Assembly: GCA_026261815.1 (NCBI GenBank)
Contig: JAMPIT010000379.1
Span: 23,143,001-23,207,000, forward strand
Length of the DNA stretch: 64,000 nt
DNA from: Monarcha castaneiventris obscurior
Taxonomy: Eukaryota; Chordata; Aves; Passeriformes; Monarchidae
Direction of reading: 5' to 3'
Below are positions 26,056 through 39,457 of the stretch, piece by piece (within the stretch, counting starts at the first letter, position 1; every line of letters starts with the position of its first letter). The notes under the pieces are model-generated. The model did no database searches. It had not been told where the DNA came from and was given only the letters and a program-made list of their open reading frames with translations. A program made the position numbers and the translations under genes.

Positions 26056-28906
26056 TTGTTTGGAGACCTGTAATTATGTAAGAGTCTCAGCTTGCATTTA
26101 TGAATTGCATAAACAAGTTTCTGTTTTCTGTGACTAGAGAAAAATTCTGCAGGAAGTAAAATCTATATCTTGAAATCAGGAACTAAGAGAAAAATAAAGG
26201 TGCATTATTTGGGGAGGGGGATTATCTTTAAACCTGATTTCATAATTTGAAGGTATATGTAATATTTGCATGCATTTTTTTAGTATTGAAACATTTTGTG
26301 CCACTCACCATGCAGATTTGATGAGCTATCCATCTCCTCAGGCTAGCTCCATACCTGGCATGGCCTCCATATTCTCCACAGAGTCCATCTCTGACTGCAA
26401 CCACACTGCTACTAAGAGATGTTCTTACACATGTGATCTCCCAAATCTGCCCAGAAACAGTTTGGGAGAGCAGTCAGCGACCTGGGATGGCTCAGAAAGG
26501 TTCTACGGCCTGCAGTCTTTAGGTTTTGGTGCCACAGCAGTAATTGGAAAAAAAAATCAGGGACAATAATCTCTCCATGTGACTCCTCATTTTACTTCTG
26601 ACAGTGAGATGTGAGCAGCCAGAGTCCTTCCTGAGAGCAAAAACATAGTCTTGCTGATTTTTAAAATACATTTCTGCCTCCTGCCTGTATTCTGAGGATC
26701 ATGTCTGTTTGTTCAAAGTCAAGGTCAGATAACAATGCTAAACAACACCAGATGAAAGAGCTTTTGTCACATATTGTAAACCTATAGAAGGAAATAAAAT
26801 GAAGGTAGGAAAAACAGATAAGCAAGGGTTAGAAATAACTCTAGGGATGGAGCTGGATTTGAAGCAGGATCCTTGTCAATAAATGCCAGACAATTTAGTC
26901 TGAAGTACTCTGGCTCAGATGCATAAGGACCCTACATGATACATGTGAAATGAGAGTGCTAATGTAGCAGGTACTTATTCTGCAGTCTTGTCCTTCTTCA
27001 TAGAACTCTAATTAACTGTCTTTTTTGAGGAGTGCTATTACTATTTTTATTTTTACTGACCCTTGAGTCCTATTCAAACAGATGTAATGCATTTTTTGAC
27101 CGCTGGTATCTCTTACTAGATGCTTAGAAAAATAGGAATTAAAAGTAGATGTGCTGTTCTATAACTAACTGAATAAATAATGTAGCATGTGCAAATGAAA
27201 TGTCAAGATTTTGATTAGCCTTATCCAGCTGCAGTTTCCATTAAGTCTTCTTGGGAATGAAATAGAAAGAACTACAAGGAAATATGTATATACCTATGGG
27301 CACACATGGATCTTCTTATTTGCACCTAGGTGGCTGAAAACTGTGAAAACAAACTTAAATTCAGTCGTATCATTTCCATTGCAAAATACAGACCTCTGTT
27401 ATCTCCTACATTCACATATCTTCTTGTGGTGTTGCATTTTGAAATAATCACCTTGAAGGATAATGGCCATATGTGAAAACATTAGATAATTATTAACTGT
27501 AAGGGCAGAGATTCTGAATTTCCAAAGTAGTGACTGTAAGTTTAGAAGACTGAACTCCTGGAAAATTACAAGTCATACTTCCAGTAGCTTAGTTAGAAAA
27601 GCTGCCTCAAGCACAATGATGACTTTCTGTGCAAATTTTTTTTTGCGGTTCCACTTTACACTTCTGTCTTCTACTGACCTCACTGACTCTGGGAGACTTT
27701 TTTCTTTAGATATTTGAAAAGCTTTGTACTTTTTATAGCCATTTAGCAAATTGTTTCTGGAAATCTTTTCTGGCATGTAACTGTGATTGTATACAATTGT
27801 ATACAGAATTCATTACCTTTTATAATTACTTGTACTTTTTGAAGGTGTTTTTTAACATGCAGTATCTTTTTTAACATTTGAGTTGGCGTTCTGCATGTGT
27901 TCGGTCTTTATGAAATCCTTATTTTAAAAGTGTGTATAGGTTCTGAATCACCATTTGGGTCTCATTAAATATCCTAATGGCTCTTTCAACAGGTTTTTCT
28001 TCTCTTCACTATTGTTGATAATCTTTTAAGATGTGCTCTTGTCTTTGTTCAGATCCTGTTTTTTAACAGATGTCCATGTCAGATTTTTTTGGTTTCTGTC
28101 TTTCCTACAGAGATGGTCACTGTGATAAAATGGGTCCTGTCTCCTCTTGCTGCATCTGTAACCAGATCCTGTGCAATGCTTGGAAGTATACCAAAGATAT
28201 ACTTCTCCACTTGTAGACTTTCTGATTATCATCTTCATTATAGTTCCACCATTGATGGTGTCTAAAAAAAAAATAATTGTGTGAGTTGTTTGTTGTTTTG
28301 GTTTTGGCTTGATTTGGAGTTTTTTCTGGCTTATCTTACTATTTGCCTTCTGCTCTCAGAATCCCTCTTATTTTCTTTACCGTTCTGTACCATACTTCTC
28401 ACCATTTCAGTTGTGCCATCAGTACTGTAGAAATTGTTCCTACTCAGGTGAAATACTTTTGAGTAAAGATTCAGATTTCTACAGAATTCACCTTACTTCA
28501 CTTGAATTTTTTTTCACCATCACCCTCCTTCATTAGTACAGCCTGCCCTGGCAACCTGAGAGAGCTAGGCACAATGATACTGTTAGGTATTTCCTTGATT
28601 ATCTTCTCTCCAACAAGACTTTGAGGTAGCTGTTCTAGGAATACCACTGTTTAAAGACAAGTGTTTCACTGCAGCTCTATCTTTGAAACAACATTTGTGA
28701 AGTTTCTTCTTAAGAGCAAGGACCAAAACAGCACACACTGGGAAAAATAATGGAAATGATAATTGGTTTAAGTCAGACTTCTTCTCATGACCCCTCTTCA
28801 GTGACCAATAAAAAATTCTGTTGTTGCTATTAAATTGAAGTTTAATTATAAGCAGGTTTGCTGCCTGGAAAGTTAGACAGCATATAGAAAATTCCTAATG
28901 ATGAGT
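26056..28906. other. Unique DNA, no gene seen
   Basis: No gene recognised; open frames reach 99 codons (26270-26569, plus) without a domain. Strongly AT-rich from 27000 to 28000. It contains the palindrome listed separately at 27788-27805. Confidence 0.55.
27788..27805. repeat. 18-bp perfect palindrome
   Basis: TGTATACAATTGTATACA equals its own reverse complement. It is also a near-tandem duplication of TTGTATACAA. It may be a slippage product; no function can be inferred. Confidence 0.9.
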
Positions 28907-29212
28907 GGCTTACAAGAGGGCTGGAGAGGGACTTTTCACAAGGGCGTGTGGTGACAGGACAAGGGAGAATGGCCTTAAACTGAAGGAGGGTAGGGTTAGA
29001 TTAGAATTAGGATGAAATTCTTTTAGGAAGGTGAGACACTGCAACAGGTTGCCCAGAGAGGCTGTAGAACCCCCATTCCTGAAGGTGTGAAGAACAGGCT
29101 GGACGGGTCTCTGAGCAAAGTGGTCTAGAGTAAGGTTCCCTGCCCATGGCAAAGGGGTTGGAATGAGATGATTTTCTTTCCAACTCCAGCCATTTTATGA
29201 TTCCATGACTCT
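28907..29212 (+). mobile_element. CR1 LINE 3' fragment
   Basis: A 5'-truncated copy of the avian CR1 LINE, ending with the 3' tail. It starts in GGCTTACAAGAGGGCTGGAG and continues through AGGTTGCCCAGAGAGGCTGT, TGCCCATGGCAAAGGGGTTGG and CCAACTCCAGCCATTTTATG, ending in TGATTCCATGACTCT, the diverged 8-bp tail repeat. CR1 copies are usually 5'-truncated and lack target duplications, as here. Several indels and substitutions relative to the family consensus show that the copy is dead. The antisense open frame at 28910-29152 is a by-product. Confidence 0.95.
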
Positions 29213-32200
29213 ATAAGTGCACTGAAATTCAGGCAGACCGTAACTACTGAGGGCACAGAATCTCCTCCATTGAGGACCATATAGAGAGATATCTTGCACA
29301 AAGGATCTGGTTTCACCTCAGACTAGTGAGCTAAACCACATCATCTCTTCCAGCTTCACTTTCCTAACTAATTTGATTTAGTTAAGCTTCCTAATTAGGT
29401 TTCAAACTTACACAGTCCAGGTAACTTTTATGTGTCTCACAAATACAGCTTAAGTTTGATGATGTTTGGATTTCTTCTTCTGTAAAATGAAGTCTTTGGG
29501 CCACAGTGACTAACCATTAAAAATAAGAACATTTAAAATAAACACTCTTTATAGTAGAATTTTCAGCTATCATATTTCCAGATATGGAAAAGTTAATTTC
29601 AAAATACTTAATGTAAATATTTTTTCAAATATTACAATTTTATATCCCACAATTTGTTGTACATTAATTAAAACGATGAGAGAAAATGTAAGAGACACAT
29701 AAACCACTGAATTTAAAACATTAATTCAAGAAATTCCTTCATTTTAATAGAAGTTAATGAATTGAAGATGGGTCATTAACACAAAGAAAACGGGGAATCT
29801 TAAGCAGTCCTTTGTTTGTGTTCAAGTGATGCCCTCATTGAAGTCTTGTGATGACACCTGGAGCTAAAAGGAATTTTTATGAAATTTATCCCCAGATTTA
29901 GTATGTAAATTGAGTATTTTTTGGTGAGGCTCATACTAACTAGGAAAAGCAAGGCTGAGCATTACCCACTCCAAGGAACCACAGCTTCAGAGAAGATGCA
30001 CTCAGGTAAACCCACCACAGCTGTGGGGAGCAAGAGACCAACACCCTGCTTTGTTTTGTCTGAGGGACAGGATGGCCCACAAAGAGCACATGACCACGGG
30101 TGACAAAGCATGCAGGGTGCTCTGGCTCTTCACAGTGCCTCTGTCTCCATCCCTCCTGGCTTCCCTTCCCCTTGAGCTGAAATGCAGACAGTGTCCATGG
30201 GAACCAGCACCTTCCCTCTGCCAGTGCCCTGAGAGCCAGGATCCCTGGCTCTGCTGCTCTGTAGGGACCTCTGCAAGGGACAGGAATAAGAAGGGCTCCC
30301 TTCCAATACTCACCGGGTTTTTTCCCAGTCCAATAACTCGGTAAATCAAGGTTTTAAAATGGAAATACTAAAAATACTCGGAGCTGTTAATTTTTCAGCT
30401 TGAATAAGACTAGCCAGCTACCTCACCTAGCATTAGGAAGTAAAGGTCAGTGTTTGACTTAGCAATGGCCTTCCTTCTCCACTTCAATCTACTATGAAAG
30501 GTTGCATGGCTGGACACACATACATTTCTTTCTGAGCAAACAATTTGTCCAGTTGAGTCATTAAGAAGAATATAACCACAGGAACTAAAGTTCTTGCCCA
30601 GAAAACTGCTAGATGTAAATACAGAGCAGGGAGAGAAAAAACCTGGAGTTTTCCCCATTGATTTCAAATGACAAGAAAACATTTAGTGTGATAATATCAA
30701 TTAAAGGAAGACAGATGGAGAAGTCGTCCTCGTCACAGTCTGCTTCCTAGGGTTGAATACCTAATTTTTTTGCATACAGCTACTGTTTACCTTGTATCAC
30801 TTCTTCACAGGTCTACCTACGAAAGTACATCCTATTATGGTGGGCATCCAGTGCTCCTGGAGGATACCCTCCAGGTAGACGATGTATTGCAGGAATGTTG
30901 CTGGATGGTTTCCCCATAGAACACCCTGAACAGCAGTGTGTGGGTGCACTGACTTACAGTAGTGAGATTTTGCACAAGGTAAAGATACAATCTTCCAGTA
31001 TAAAGTATTGCTTTTGTAGCATAACGATCTTGAGATCACACCACAAAAAGCTTTATTATCAACAAAACTCTTTAAAAACATACTTAGTGTGTATTCATCC
31101 TCTTTCCAATTATACTGACTTCAACAGCTCTCATGATTATAAGCAAATTTCTTTTTTAGCATGATTGCACCAGATACCAAAATTAAAAAAAAAAAAAAAA
31201 ACTCAGTTTTTTTCTATTCAGGCTGGGATCCCCTTTTCACTTGCCATGACAGATATTTACTTAATTAATCTAAGCTTCCTGCTAAACTGTGTTTAATTAA
31301 TACTGTAACTGATATTCCTGACTTTAAATAACTCAGAGTAAAGCACAAAAGGTCACAATATTCAAGGTCCGTAATCCACCAATATTTTTTTTCTTTATAA
31401 TGGCCTTTATGATATAATGAAGGAGATTTTTCTCTCCAGTATCCGTAAACAAAAATTGCAAAAGCATCTACATTGTGCTAAAGCTTTTGTGCTCCTGGAG
31501 CTCTACACGGAGAGAAAGAAAACAAGAAATGGAAATAACAGCAGAAATGGAAACAACAGCTAGCAAATATTTCTATCTCTGGCATAAACCGTTCAGTTTG
31601 CTAGCAAAATAAAGACACATTAGACATAGAAAATCTGGACAATTTAATTCAATTTTTACATTCTCTCTTGAAGATACATTCTTAGCAATGTGAATCTTCA
31701 TTAATAATAACACTAACTTAGAGTTACTCATTAGTTACAATGTCTTAAATTTTTAAATACTGTGGTGATGACAAATTATTTCTACAGAGGTACAAAATGA
31801 AAATCACAAAGGACTTCGTTTACTGGTAGCACTTTGCCTGAACTTTTAAGTAGAACAGTGCAGGGTTACAAACATGGTTCAGCCCTGAGAGATGTTCAAT
31901 AGCCAGAGCAGTGTGTGACTGTCTAAAACAGCCTGTTTTCCTTCTGGACCATGCTGTTAAATACTCGGCCCTGGCTTCAGCCTGGTCCTTCCAGAGTGCT
32001 CAGAAGCCCTGGCTGGCCCTAGGCATGCAAAGATGTGCCCATAGACCTGTGTCCCCCCTCATCCTCAGTAGGTAGGGAGGGCCTGCAGCTTATCAGATGG
32101 GTCTCCATTTGACATCCCTGAGGGCACCCAAAGCTCCTTTTCAGTGAATTCAGATAACTGCAAGGCAAATGACCAAGGAGCAGGAGCACAGGTTGCAGAA

Positions 32201-34279
32201 GGATCGAGCTTAGAAAAGGGAATGCCAATTGTGCGTGGCCAAATGTCAGCTGATATTGTATCATTGTATCTCCATTTCAAGTTTGAGGGTAAAGGCACTA
32301 ATCCCTTTAGTTACCAACTGTGCCATCCATGAATCACTTTAAATGATCACTGTGTCCTGGTGACTGAGCTGCGGTACAGCAAGAGTTAACTTTTCTGCTT
32401 GGATGAAAAGTATTGTGCCACATTAAAGGAGGACCTGACACTCACTAAGGTTCTTTCCTGAAAGCAGTAGCTTTTGTCTGGAGACTGAAACCCTGATCCT
32501 GTAGAGAGTGAAATGAAGGCTGATGGTTCTTCTGCGCAGTCCTTGCAGGATGGCAGTAACATGTTGTTTTTCCTGTCAAAATAACCTGCTGTGACCCATA
32601 TTCAATGCACATCTCACAGGACCACCCCAGATGCAGTATTTCCTCCACCAAGAGTTACCACCTCTGACTCAGTCGATGATACAGAAAGCTTCAACCCCTT
32701 GCAAGGAAATTACTTTAATTACTTTCTGCTGCTTAACAGTGGCAGCATGAGGTACCTGAAAGCAGATTTATCTGAGCCATGCCTAGTCAGACTTTTGTCT
32801 CCAAGTGTAACACAAGCTCCAGTGGGGTGAAGGAAGTGCTGGTACTGCAAGCACAAAAGCATCAGCTTCAGTCTGCAAGGGCTCACTTCCCCTGTTCCTT
32901 TCTTCTTCAAATAGCTTACTGGAGATAATTGCTACTTGCAGTCACTCTCCCTTGTAAACTCATTTTCCTACAATCTGTAGCAACCTGTTTCTTTCAGTGT
33001 GTGCAAAGATGCTTTTCAGTGGAAAAAAACCCCAACCCTGGTACATTACTTGCCTCAGACCTGAATGGTACAGAAGAAACACACGCTGTCGAAAAATAGG
33101 TATGTCAGTGAACAGTTCCAAATCAATCAAGCACAAGCAGGAGGCTTTTCCTGGCAATGCTGACTACATATATTTGCTCTCATTAGTCCATGCTATTTTG
33201 CTGTTGTTTTCACACTGTGAAAATTGCTGTATGAAGCCACCGTGGGTCTTCCATCTGGAAATAATATATATTGCTATGAGCTTCTTGGGAGGAGCAATCA
33301 TTTGTAATTTAGTCACACTGTGTCATTCTAGGGCAAGCAACATGATCTGAGACGTTGTTTACAGTATGATGATGTGATAGAAATAAACCTGGCATGGTAT
33401 AGTTTTATGCTGATCTGGAAAAAAGGATGCCCAATAGTACATGATAGCTACCAACTATGGAGCAAAGGGTGGAAAAATGGGTGAAAGACAGATATTTGTA
33501 CAAAACTTACATTTGAAAACTTTTCCCTGTTTTTACAATTGATTTTACAGTAATTTACAATCACAGACAGAGATTCTTTTTCACTGCAGGTGATTTTGTT
33601 GAAGATTTTTAGAGGTAGTATCAGCTTCAGCTTAGCTGTGTTTTCTCCGTCTGGCCTTTCACCTGAGCTCATCAAACAAGACATAGGAATCCACAGCACT
33701 AATGAGAAAGCAGGAAAGACAAAATGATTTGGTAGAATATGGCACTGATGTTTTGGAAAATAGATTTTTTTTCTGGAACTTCTGTGGAAATTATCCTATA
33801 GGCTGAACTGATGCCAGGAAAGGGCAGTGTGACCCTTTTGTGTCGATTCCATTTCCTGGATGAGATATTATCATGCAGCGCCACTTAAACATGATTCCCT
33901 GGAAGTTTTTTTCCTGAATACTATAATAACATTTTTTTAGCAAAGTTCAAGGTTAGGTAAGAAGGAAAATATATAATTAAAGGACTCTTTGGCTTCTAAT
34001 GGGTTCAGTTTTATATCTGATCATATTTTACTTCTTACTCCTTGGCAATGCTGTTGCACATGTGTTGGGTGAGATTGAGCTCACATTAAATTTCAGTGTC
34101 TCTATGTGCACTGGGTGTTTGAGCTCTTGCTACAACAAAGGAAACTCTTGTTACCCACTGATGAGAGGCCAGCAAATGGTGCAGATGGTGTCTGTGGAAG
34201 AGGAGCTGTATCCCCTCCTGGGCTCTGCTCCTTAGATCTCCATGGACTACAGTGAGCAGTAAAGCACTGAGCATGCAGG
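29213..34279. other. 5 kb of unique DNA, no gene seen
   Basis: 29500-29780 is very AT-rich, with TAATTA-type motifs. A GC-richer patch at 30000-30330 opens both strands (97 and 115 codons) but encodes no recognisable domain. A poly-A tract lies at 31183-31201 with no SINE or processed gene attached. Another GC-richer patch lies at 31960-32220. No exon is supported. Confidence 0.5.
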
Positions 34280-34333
34280 CAAACACCAAACACCATAGCA
34301 AACACCATAGCAAACACCATAGCAAGCACCATC
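34280..34333. repeat. Minisatellite, 12-bp unit CAAACACCATAG
   Basis: Three exact copies of CAAACACCATAG lie at 34287-34322. A partial copy precedes them and a variant copy (CAAGCACCATC) follows. The period is 12 bp, so it does not shift frames: the minus strand reads as a repeated Met-Val-Phe-Ala or Leu-Leu-Trp-Cys. Those open frames are artefacts of the repeat. Confidence 0.95.
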
Positions 34334-37300
34334 ATGTTTTAGTATCAAAATGTGATCAGTCCTCCTCATGTCCGGGTGCTCAGTAGGGAGTGAACTAGTC
34401 AGAAATTCCCAGAGGTACTCTTTTCTGTCTACTTCTGACCTCGCTGTAGTCTGCTGGGAAACTCAGTGTCCAACTAACAGTCTGGACTCTTCTACAGCCA
34501 CTGGGAAAGAGTTAATAGCAGGCAGGGAAGCAGTTTGGCATTATGACACTTCTACTTCGGTGTAGTGAATCACATCTTGGAGGGGCTCATCTCTTTCCAT
34601 CATCTCTAGAAGGATTTCTGGGCAAGTGGCTTTCACTCTATGCCGGAACTACAAGGCACGATGATCCAACTCGCCCTGTGCCAGGGTCTCTGTCGCAATA
34701 TACTGACAACAGCCTCAAGAACCTCAGTGTAGCTGGTGGAAGAAGCATTAGCTCAGTGCAAGAAGATCTTTTAAATCTTCAAAGCCAGCCCAGATGTGTC
34801 CATAGGCTGTCAGAAATATATCATTGCACTAATTTCTTGCTGGTGGCTGTGTCAGAGGCCGATGGTTAAAGGCACCAGTGCAGGGAACCAGTCTCAAGCA
34901 GGGTGGCTGTGGCTGCAAGCAGCACCAAGGCCTATGGCGCTGCCCACCTTTGATTTTGGTAGATAAAACTCCAGGCTGCTGAGGGCAACCCATGCCTGGT
35001 GGACATGGTAGCACCTGAATGAAAGATACAACACACATATAAAAGAACTTCTAATATCAAAAATGTGATAGGGATTATGGCTAGTATCTAATTAGTTGAC
35101 GACCCCAGTTCAGTCTGAAGTCAGATCAGTGGCCATGCTTATGTCAACAGCATGATATGAATGCTGTCACTGCTCCTCTCTGACCTGAATGGAGCTCAGG
35201 GATCACAGCCAGCAAGCAGCCAATGGCAGCTTTTGTTTTCCACAAGATGCTTCTACTTGCAACTCAGAAGACCTATTTTGCTATATTCACAAATGATAGT
35301 GTATGCAGGGGCTACTGAGGCAAGGGAAATAAGGAAGGTTTCTTCTATCAGCTCTCTGTATACAGATGTTGACACAATGTAAATTGATAATGGTCCTTCT
35401 TACAGAATGCACGGATCAGTATATGAGACACAATCTGATGCTTCTCAAATACTGCAAGCACCTATGTCTAAAAAGAGAAATTTTACAGACAGATATGCCA
35501 GATAGATGCATAATACTGCAGCTTTGAGACCTGTGGTTGTGTTAGCTGTATTTAATGTCTGCAAGCAGTCTTTCCCATTAAGTATATTCATTGCATCTTG
35601 CTTGAGCCAACACTGCTCAATATTCATTAGCCTACAAATTAAATGTGAAGAATTAAAATTAGATAAACTCACTATTTTGCCATCTGTTCCTCAACTTGAA
35701 AGTAGCAGAGTATCAAGCTGTGGGTTTTTTCCTCAAATATTCATTACAGACAACAAACCACAATAGAACCTCAGGTGCAAAAGTTTCAGGACTGTGTCCA
35801 AAATCAGACAGGTTTATTGAAAAAGCTTTGGAGCCACTGTAAATTCAGCAAGAAAACAAAGAGATGTTTTCTTCTAAAAGCAACTGGAGCTGTAGCAAAA
35901 AGAGTCTGCATGGTACTGCCAAAACTGGCCACCAGAGACTGGAGGCTTTGCTCCTGCCAAACCCCTGGGGGTTTCTGGGGCAGATAGCAGCAGCAGGATC
36001 TCTTTTGTTTTCCCAGACAAAATTAATTCTGGTAAATTGGAAAAGGTAGTAATAGATCATTAAAGTTCTTCATCAGTCTGCATGGAAGAAACTCAGCAGT
36101 CTAGCCTTAGAATTCTTGAGTGGTTGCTTTGTTAAGACAGTGAAGCTAGAGTGATTATTTTTGAACATTTTGATAGATAAAAGTTTTCCTGAAGTTTCTT
36201 GTAAAAATTCAGTTTAAAATTGAAGATACCCAAGTGCAATCTTGGATGCATCAGTTAAAAAAGAAAAAGATTTTTTTTTTAATAACTTTTATAACTTTCT
36301 TCAAACTTCTGAACTTCAGTACAAGCAATTGACGCTAACATTTGGTTATTTATTCCCAGAAATTGGAGAAATGACTAAGGAAAAGGCATGCTGCCTTTCT
36401 GTAGCAATTATCCAAAGGGATAATTAAAATGCAAGTAAAGTTAAAATACAGATAAAAATTTTCCTATTTAGAAAAGGTAAACCAGGACATCAGTGTCACA
36501 TGACACTATCCCTAGAGATCCATCGCCTGATGGGAAATTCAGCTCTGAACAGAGGGCCAATAAAAGTCTAATTTTAGTGCAGAAGTCTTTTTTTTTTTCC
36601 ATACACAGAGTGAATCAAGGCTAAAGGGGCAAGAAGGTCATCTCTGTATTCTCCTTTTTGAGCTGTCGTAGCTGCAGATCTGATTGCTGCTGTAAAGGAT
36701 CACCTTTGATAATTGTAGTAAAGGATCGGCTTTACTGAGGGGCAAACCTCATCCTAACGCAGAGGCTTGAGGCCCTGTTCCTGTGATACAAAAAGGTACA
36801 AGATGACTGCAAGGGAAGGTTAGTGACCCCTATTAAAACAAATAGACTATGCTGGGTACTTGGAATTCCCAGTAACATACGTTACTTTTTTTGTGGCTTC
36901 TGTTACAACAAGATTCACTTTTTGATCTCTGCAGAATCCTCTTCTGAACCCTATAAATCCTTAGTATCATGATGACCACATAAGATTAACTGCAGTGAAG
37001 CTGTGATGGAGAAACCTCAATTACTGGGAAGCACCTGGGTAAGAAAGGTTAATAGGAGCACCCAAGGGAAAATATATGTGACACTGAGCAGTTATTAAAT
37101 ATTTTTCCATTGGTTTTTGTCACAACAAATCTCTGTCTGGTTTCCCTGTTGATGTCTGCCTTTGCCTACACATCCCTACAAAAGCAATACATTCTCGTGT
37201 GGCTACTAATTACTGATTACATTCATGTACAGATCCATCATCTCCTCTTCTTCAAAGTAATTTACCAATGATGTGTTCTTATATTATCTTCTGATGGTTA

Positions 37301-39175
37301 CAAGAGATTTTTGTGCCATACTGTAGATTTCCTTTAAAGACCATGTCTGCAGCAGTTTAAAGTAATTTTAAAACATGTCTGATTGATACTTAAGTGATAG
37401 TGCAAAAATTTAGAACAGGCCTTGCTGTCTTCAAGAAGTTCAACAGAAGTCTGCTCCATTAAATGATTTACAAGGAGAATAAAAGGTCAAGAAACTTGTT
37501 CTTAATGCATCCCTGTAGTCTGAAGGTCTATTAGACTCTGAAGACTCAGGCAACTTAGAACATAACCAAACCAAACTGTACAGCACCTAATTGCACCTCA
37601 AGGTATTTTTTTAAAGGTTACAGCTGGACCTGGACAAAAACTGAAAGATCTGATGAAATTCCTACTCTTCCCCGTGCTCCATGGGGATCACAGGTGCTGG
37701 AGCTGAACTTCGCAAGTGGAATGGCAAACAGTTGCGCTTCTTATTCATTACACAACAACAACAGCAGGAAGAAATCTCCAGGGTGGGAAAGGGATACAAG
37801 TCAACTTTTTTGCTGTTACATTTCAAATTCTGGGCTGAGACACATCAGTACATTGATGTATATTCTGATTGTTTCTAAAACAAGACAGGAAAGCTTATTT
37901 ACGGGAGTACAAATTACTTGAAGCATACACTGTGTTCTGACAGGTTTTTTAACCTCATGTGAGGTGATCAGTGACCACCAGTCAGTTCCTGGGGCAGGAT
38001 CATGAGTAATGCTATAAGATAGGTGGCTTCTGTGCAGGAAAGGGTCATTTCAAATTGCAATTTATAGTTTGCTGTGTGCAGGGGGCTGTATATATGTGTG
38101 CATGCCTGTGTGTCCATGACTGCCTACATGGGGAATTTGACTCCTTGGGAGTCTTATTTGGTCCAAGCATCATCATCATCATCCTGTGCAGCAGCAGATG
38201 CCAGAAGTAGTTATCCCTTCTTTAGCACAGCTAAGTTATCACAGTATGTTCAGCTGTAAATACAGTAGCACAAGTGTAGCCATGTGGTCTGCGCAGGGGT
38301 TCCTTCAAGGGAAGGTGAAATCTGCAGAGGAGAGACAGCAGCAACGTCACAGGGAAAAGCACATTGAGTTGCATTACCAGCCTGGCAAAGATTTGTTCAC
38401 CTGACACCCTGAAGCCTTTGCTGTGTGAGTGGTTGATGATGCCGTCACAAACATGGGGGATTTGCCCCACATGTTTTTGCTGCACCACCAGCAATGGAGT
38501 AACATACAGCACTTCAGAGTTCTTAACTGGGTCCCAGGTCTCTCTGAGCTCTTAACTGGGAAGGTGCAGGGAATAGTGGCAGCATCTCACAAATTACAGT
38601 TTCCCCCACAGCACTTGGTATTTAAGATCAATAAACACAAATGTCCAGTTCAACATTTCTTGTTGGTGCCTTTCAGCTATGTTCAGGTTTGATGTTGCCA
38701 GGCTGCCCCAAAGGTTCCTGCTACAGCCTTCTCAAATCCTTTGCCAAACAAGATGAATAGCTGTGTGGACAACCTACAGAGCCGTGGAAAGGTAATCAAT
38801 GCCTGCCTCATTCTCCAAATGTTTTATGTGTTTTCACAGGTAGCGTGAAAGTCAATATCGAAACAGGAGACCATTGAATCACACTGTCATGCCCTTCTGA
38901 ACAATTGTTTTGGTTTGCAGATGGCTTTTTCTTGCCCTGATCTTTATGGCAAAGCAAGCTGTGTACTGCCAGTCTCTGCCCAGATGACATGATGCATCAC
39001 ATTTCTTGAAGGCCCCTGTGGCTAAATGTAGGGAAAGCAAGCATTAAAATGTAACCAGACCAAGGGGAGAATGCTGGTAAATGAAGAGACACTAGCCTCA
39101 GTAGCTTAGGTAAGATCCCTGGATTTTAGTGGCAGGGAAACAGAAGAAAATGATTGACAATTAAATTCTTCTTAC
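34334..39175. other. 4.8 kb of unique DNA, no gene seen
   Basis: No gene recognised; the longest open frame is 108 codons (34543-34869, plus) without a domain. Small direct duplications occur: GTAAAGGATC at about 36691 and 36718, and GAG(T/C)TCTTAACTGGG at 38517 and 38547. A short CATCATCATCAT run lies at about 38167-38183. Confidence 0.5.
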
Positions 39176-39457
39176 TTAACTTTAGTCCTCCAAAAAGCAT
39201 CTGGTCTAAACTATTTTTTAGGGATGTAGCCTCAGTTAATGGAGAGACACACCTCCTCAAAATGCGGTCTGTGTCTTCATCAGAACATGTCTCAGTCAGG
39301 AGGGAATGTACCTGTTCTTCCACATGGGTGCAGGCATCTTTGACTGGCTGCCAGACTTCTGCCAGGACCCCAGTAGCTGTGGGAAGAGCATGTACACATT
39401 GATTTAGTGTCATAGTCTCTAAAGATGATGGAGCTTGAGCTTCATTTCCAAGGATGG
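39176..39457 (-). other. Exon-like open frame with splice-site-like ends (speculative)
   Basis: On the minus strand a frame stays open for about 111 codons. Inside it, a 282-nt segment is bounded by an acceptor-like tract (TGCTGTTTGCTACCTAAG) and a good donor (TTAA|GTAAGA). Both junctions would be phase 1, so the exon would be symmetric. The predicted peptide is balanced in composition, with four Cys and helix-like stretches (for example VKDACTHVEEQVHSLL and TCSDEDTDRILRRC). No family is recognised and no partner exon was found. Frames of this length also arise by chance in 64 kb, so the case rests only on composition and the splice-like ends. Confidence 0.2.

Noticed and set aside
31183..31201. 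Poly-A tract as the tail of a processed gene or SINE
   Set aside because: The sequence before it shows no coding or SINE features and no flanking duplication was seen.
34086..34335. Minus-strand frames with Leu-Leu-Trp-Cys or Met-Val-Phe-Ala repeats
   Set aside because: Produced by the 12-bp minisatellite.
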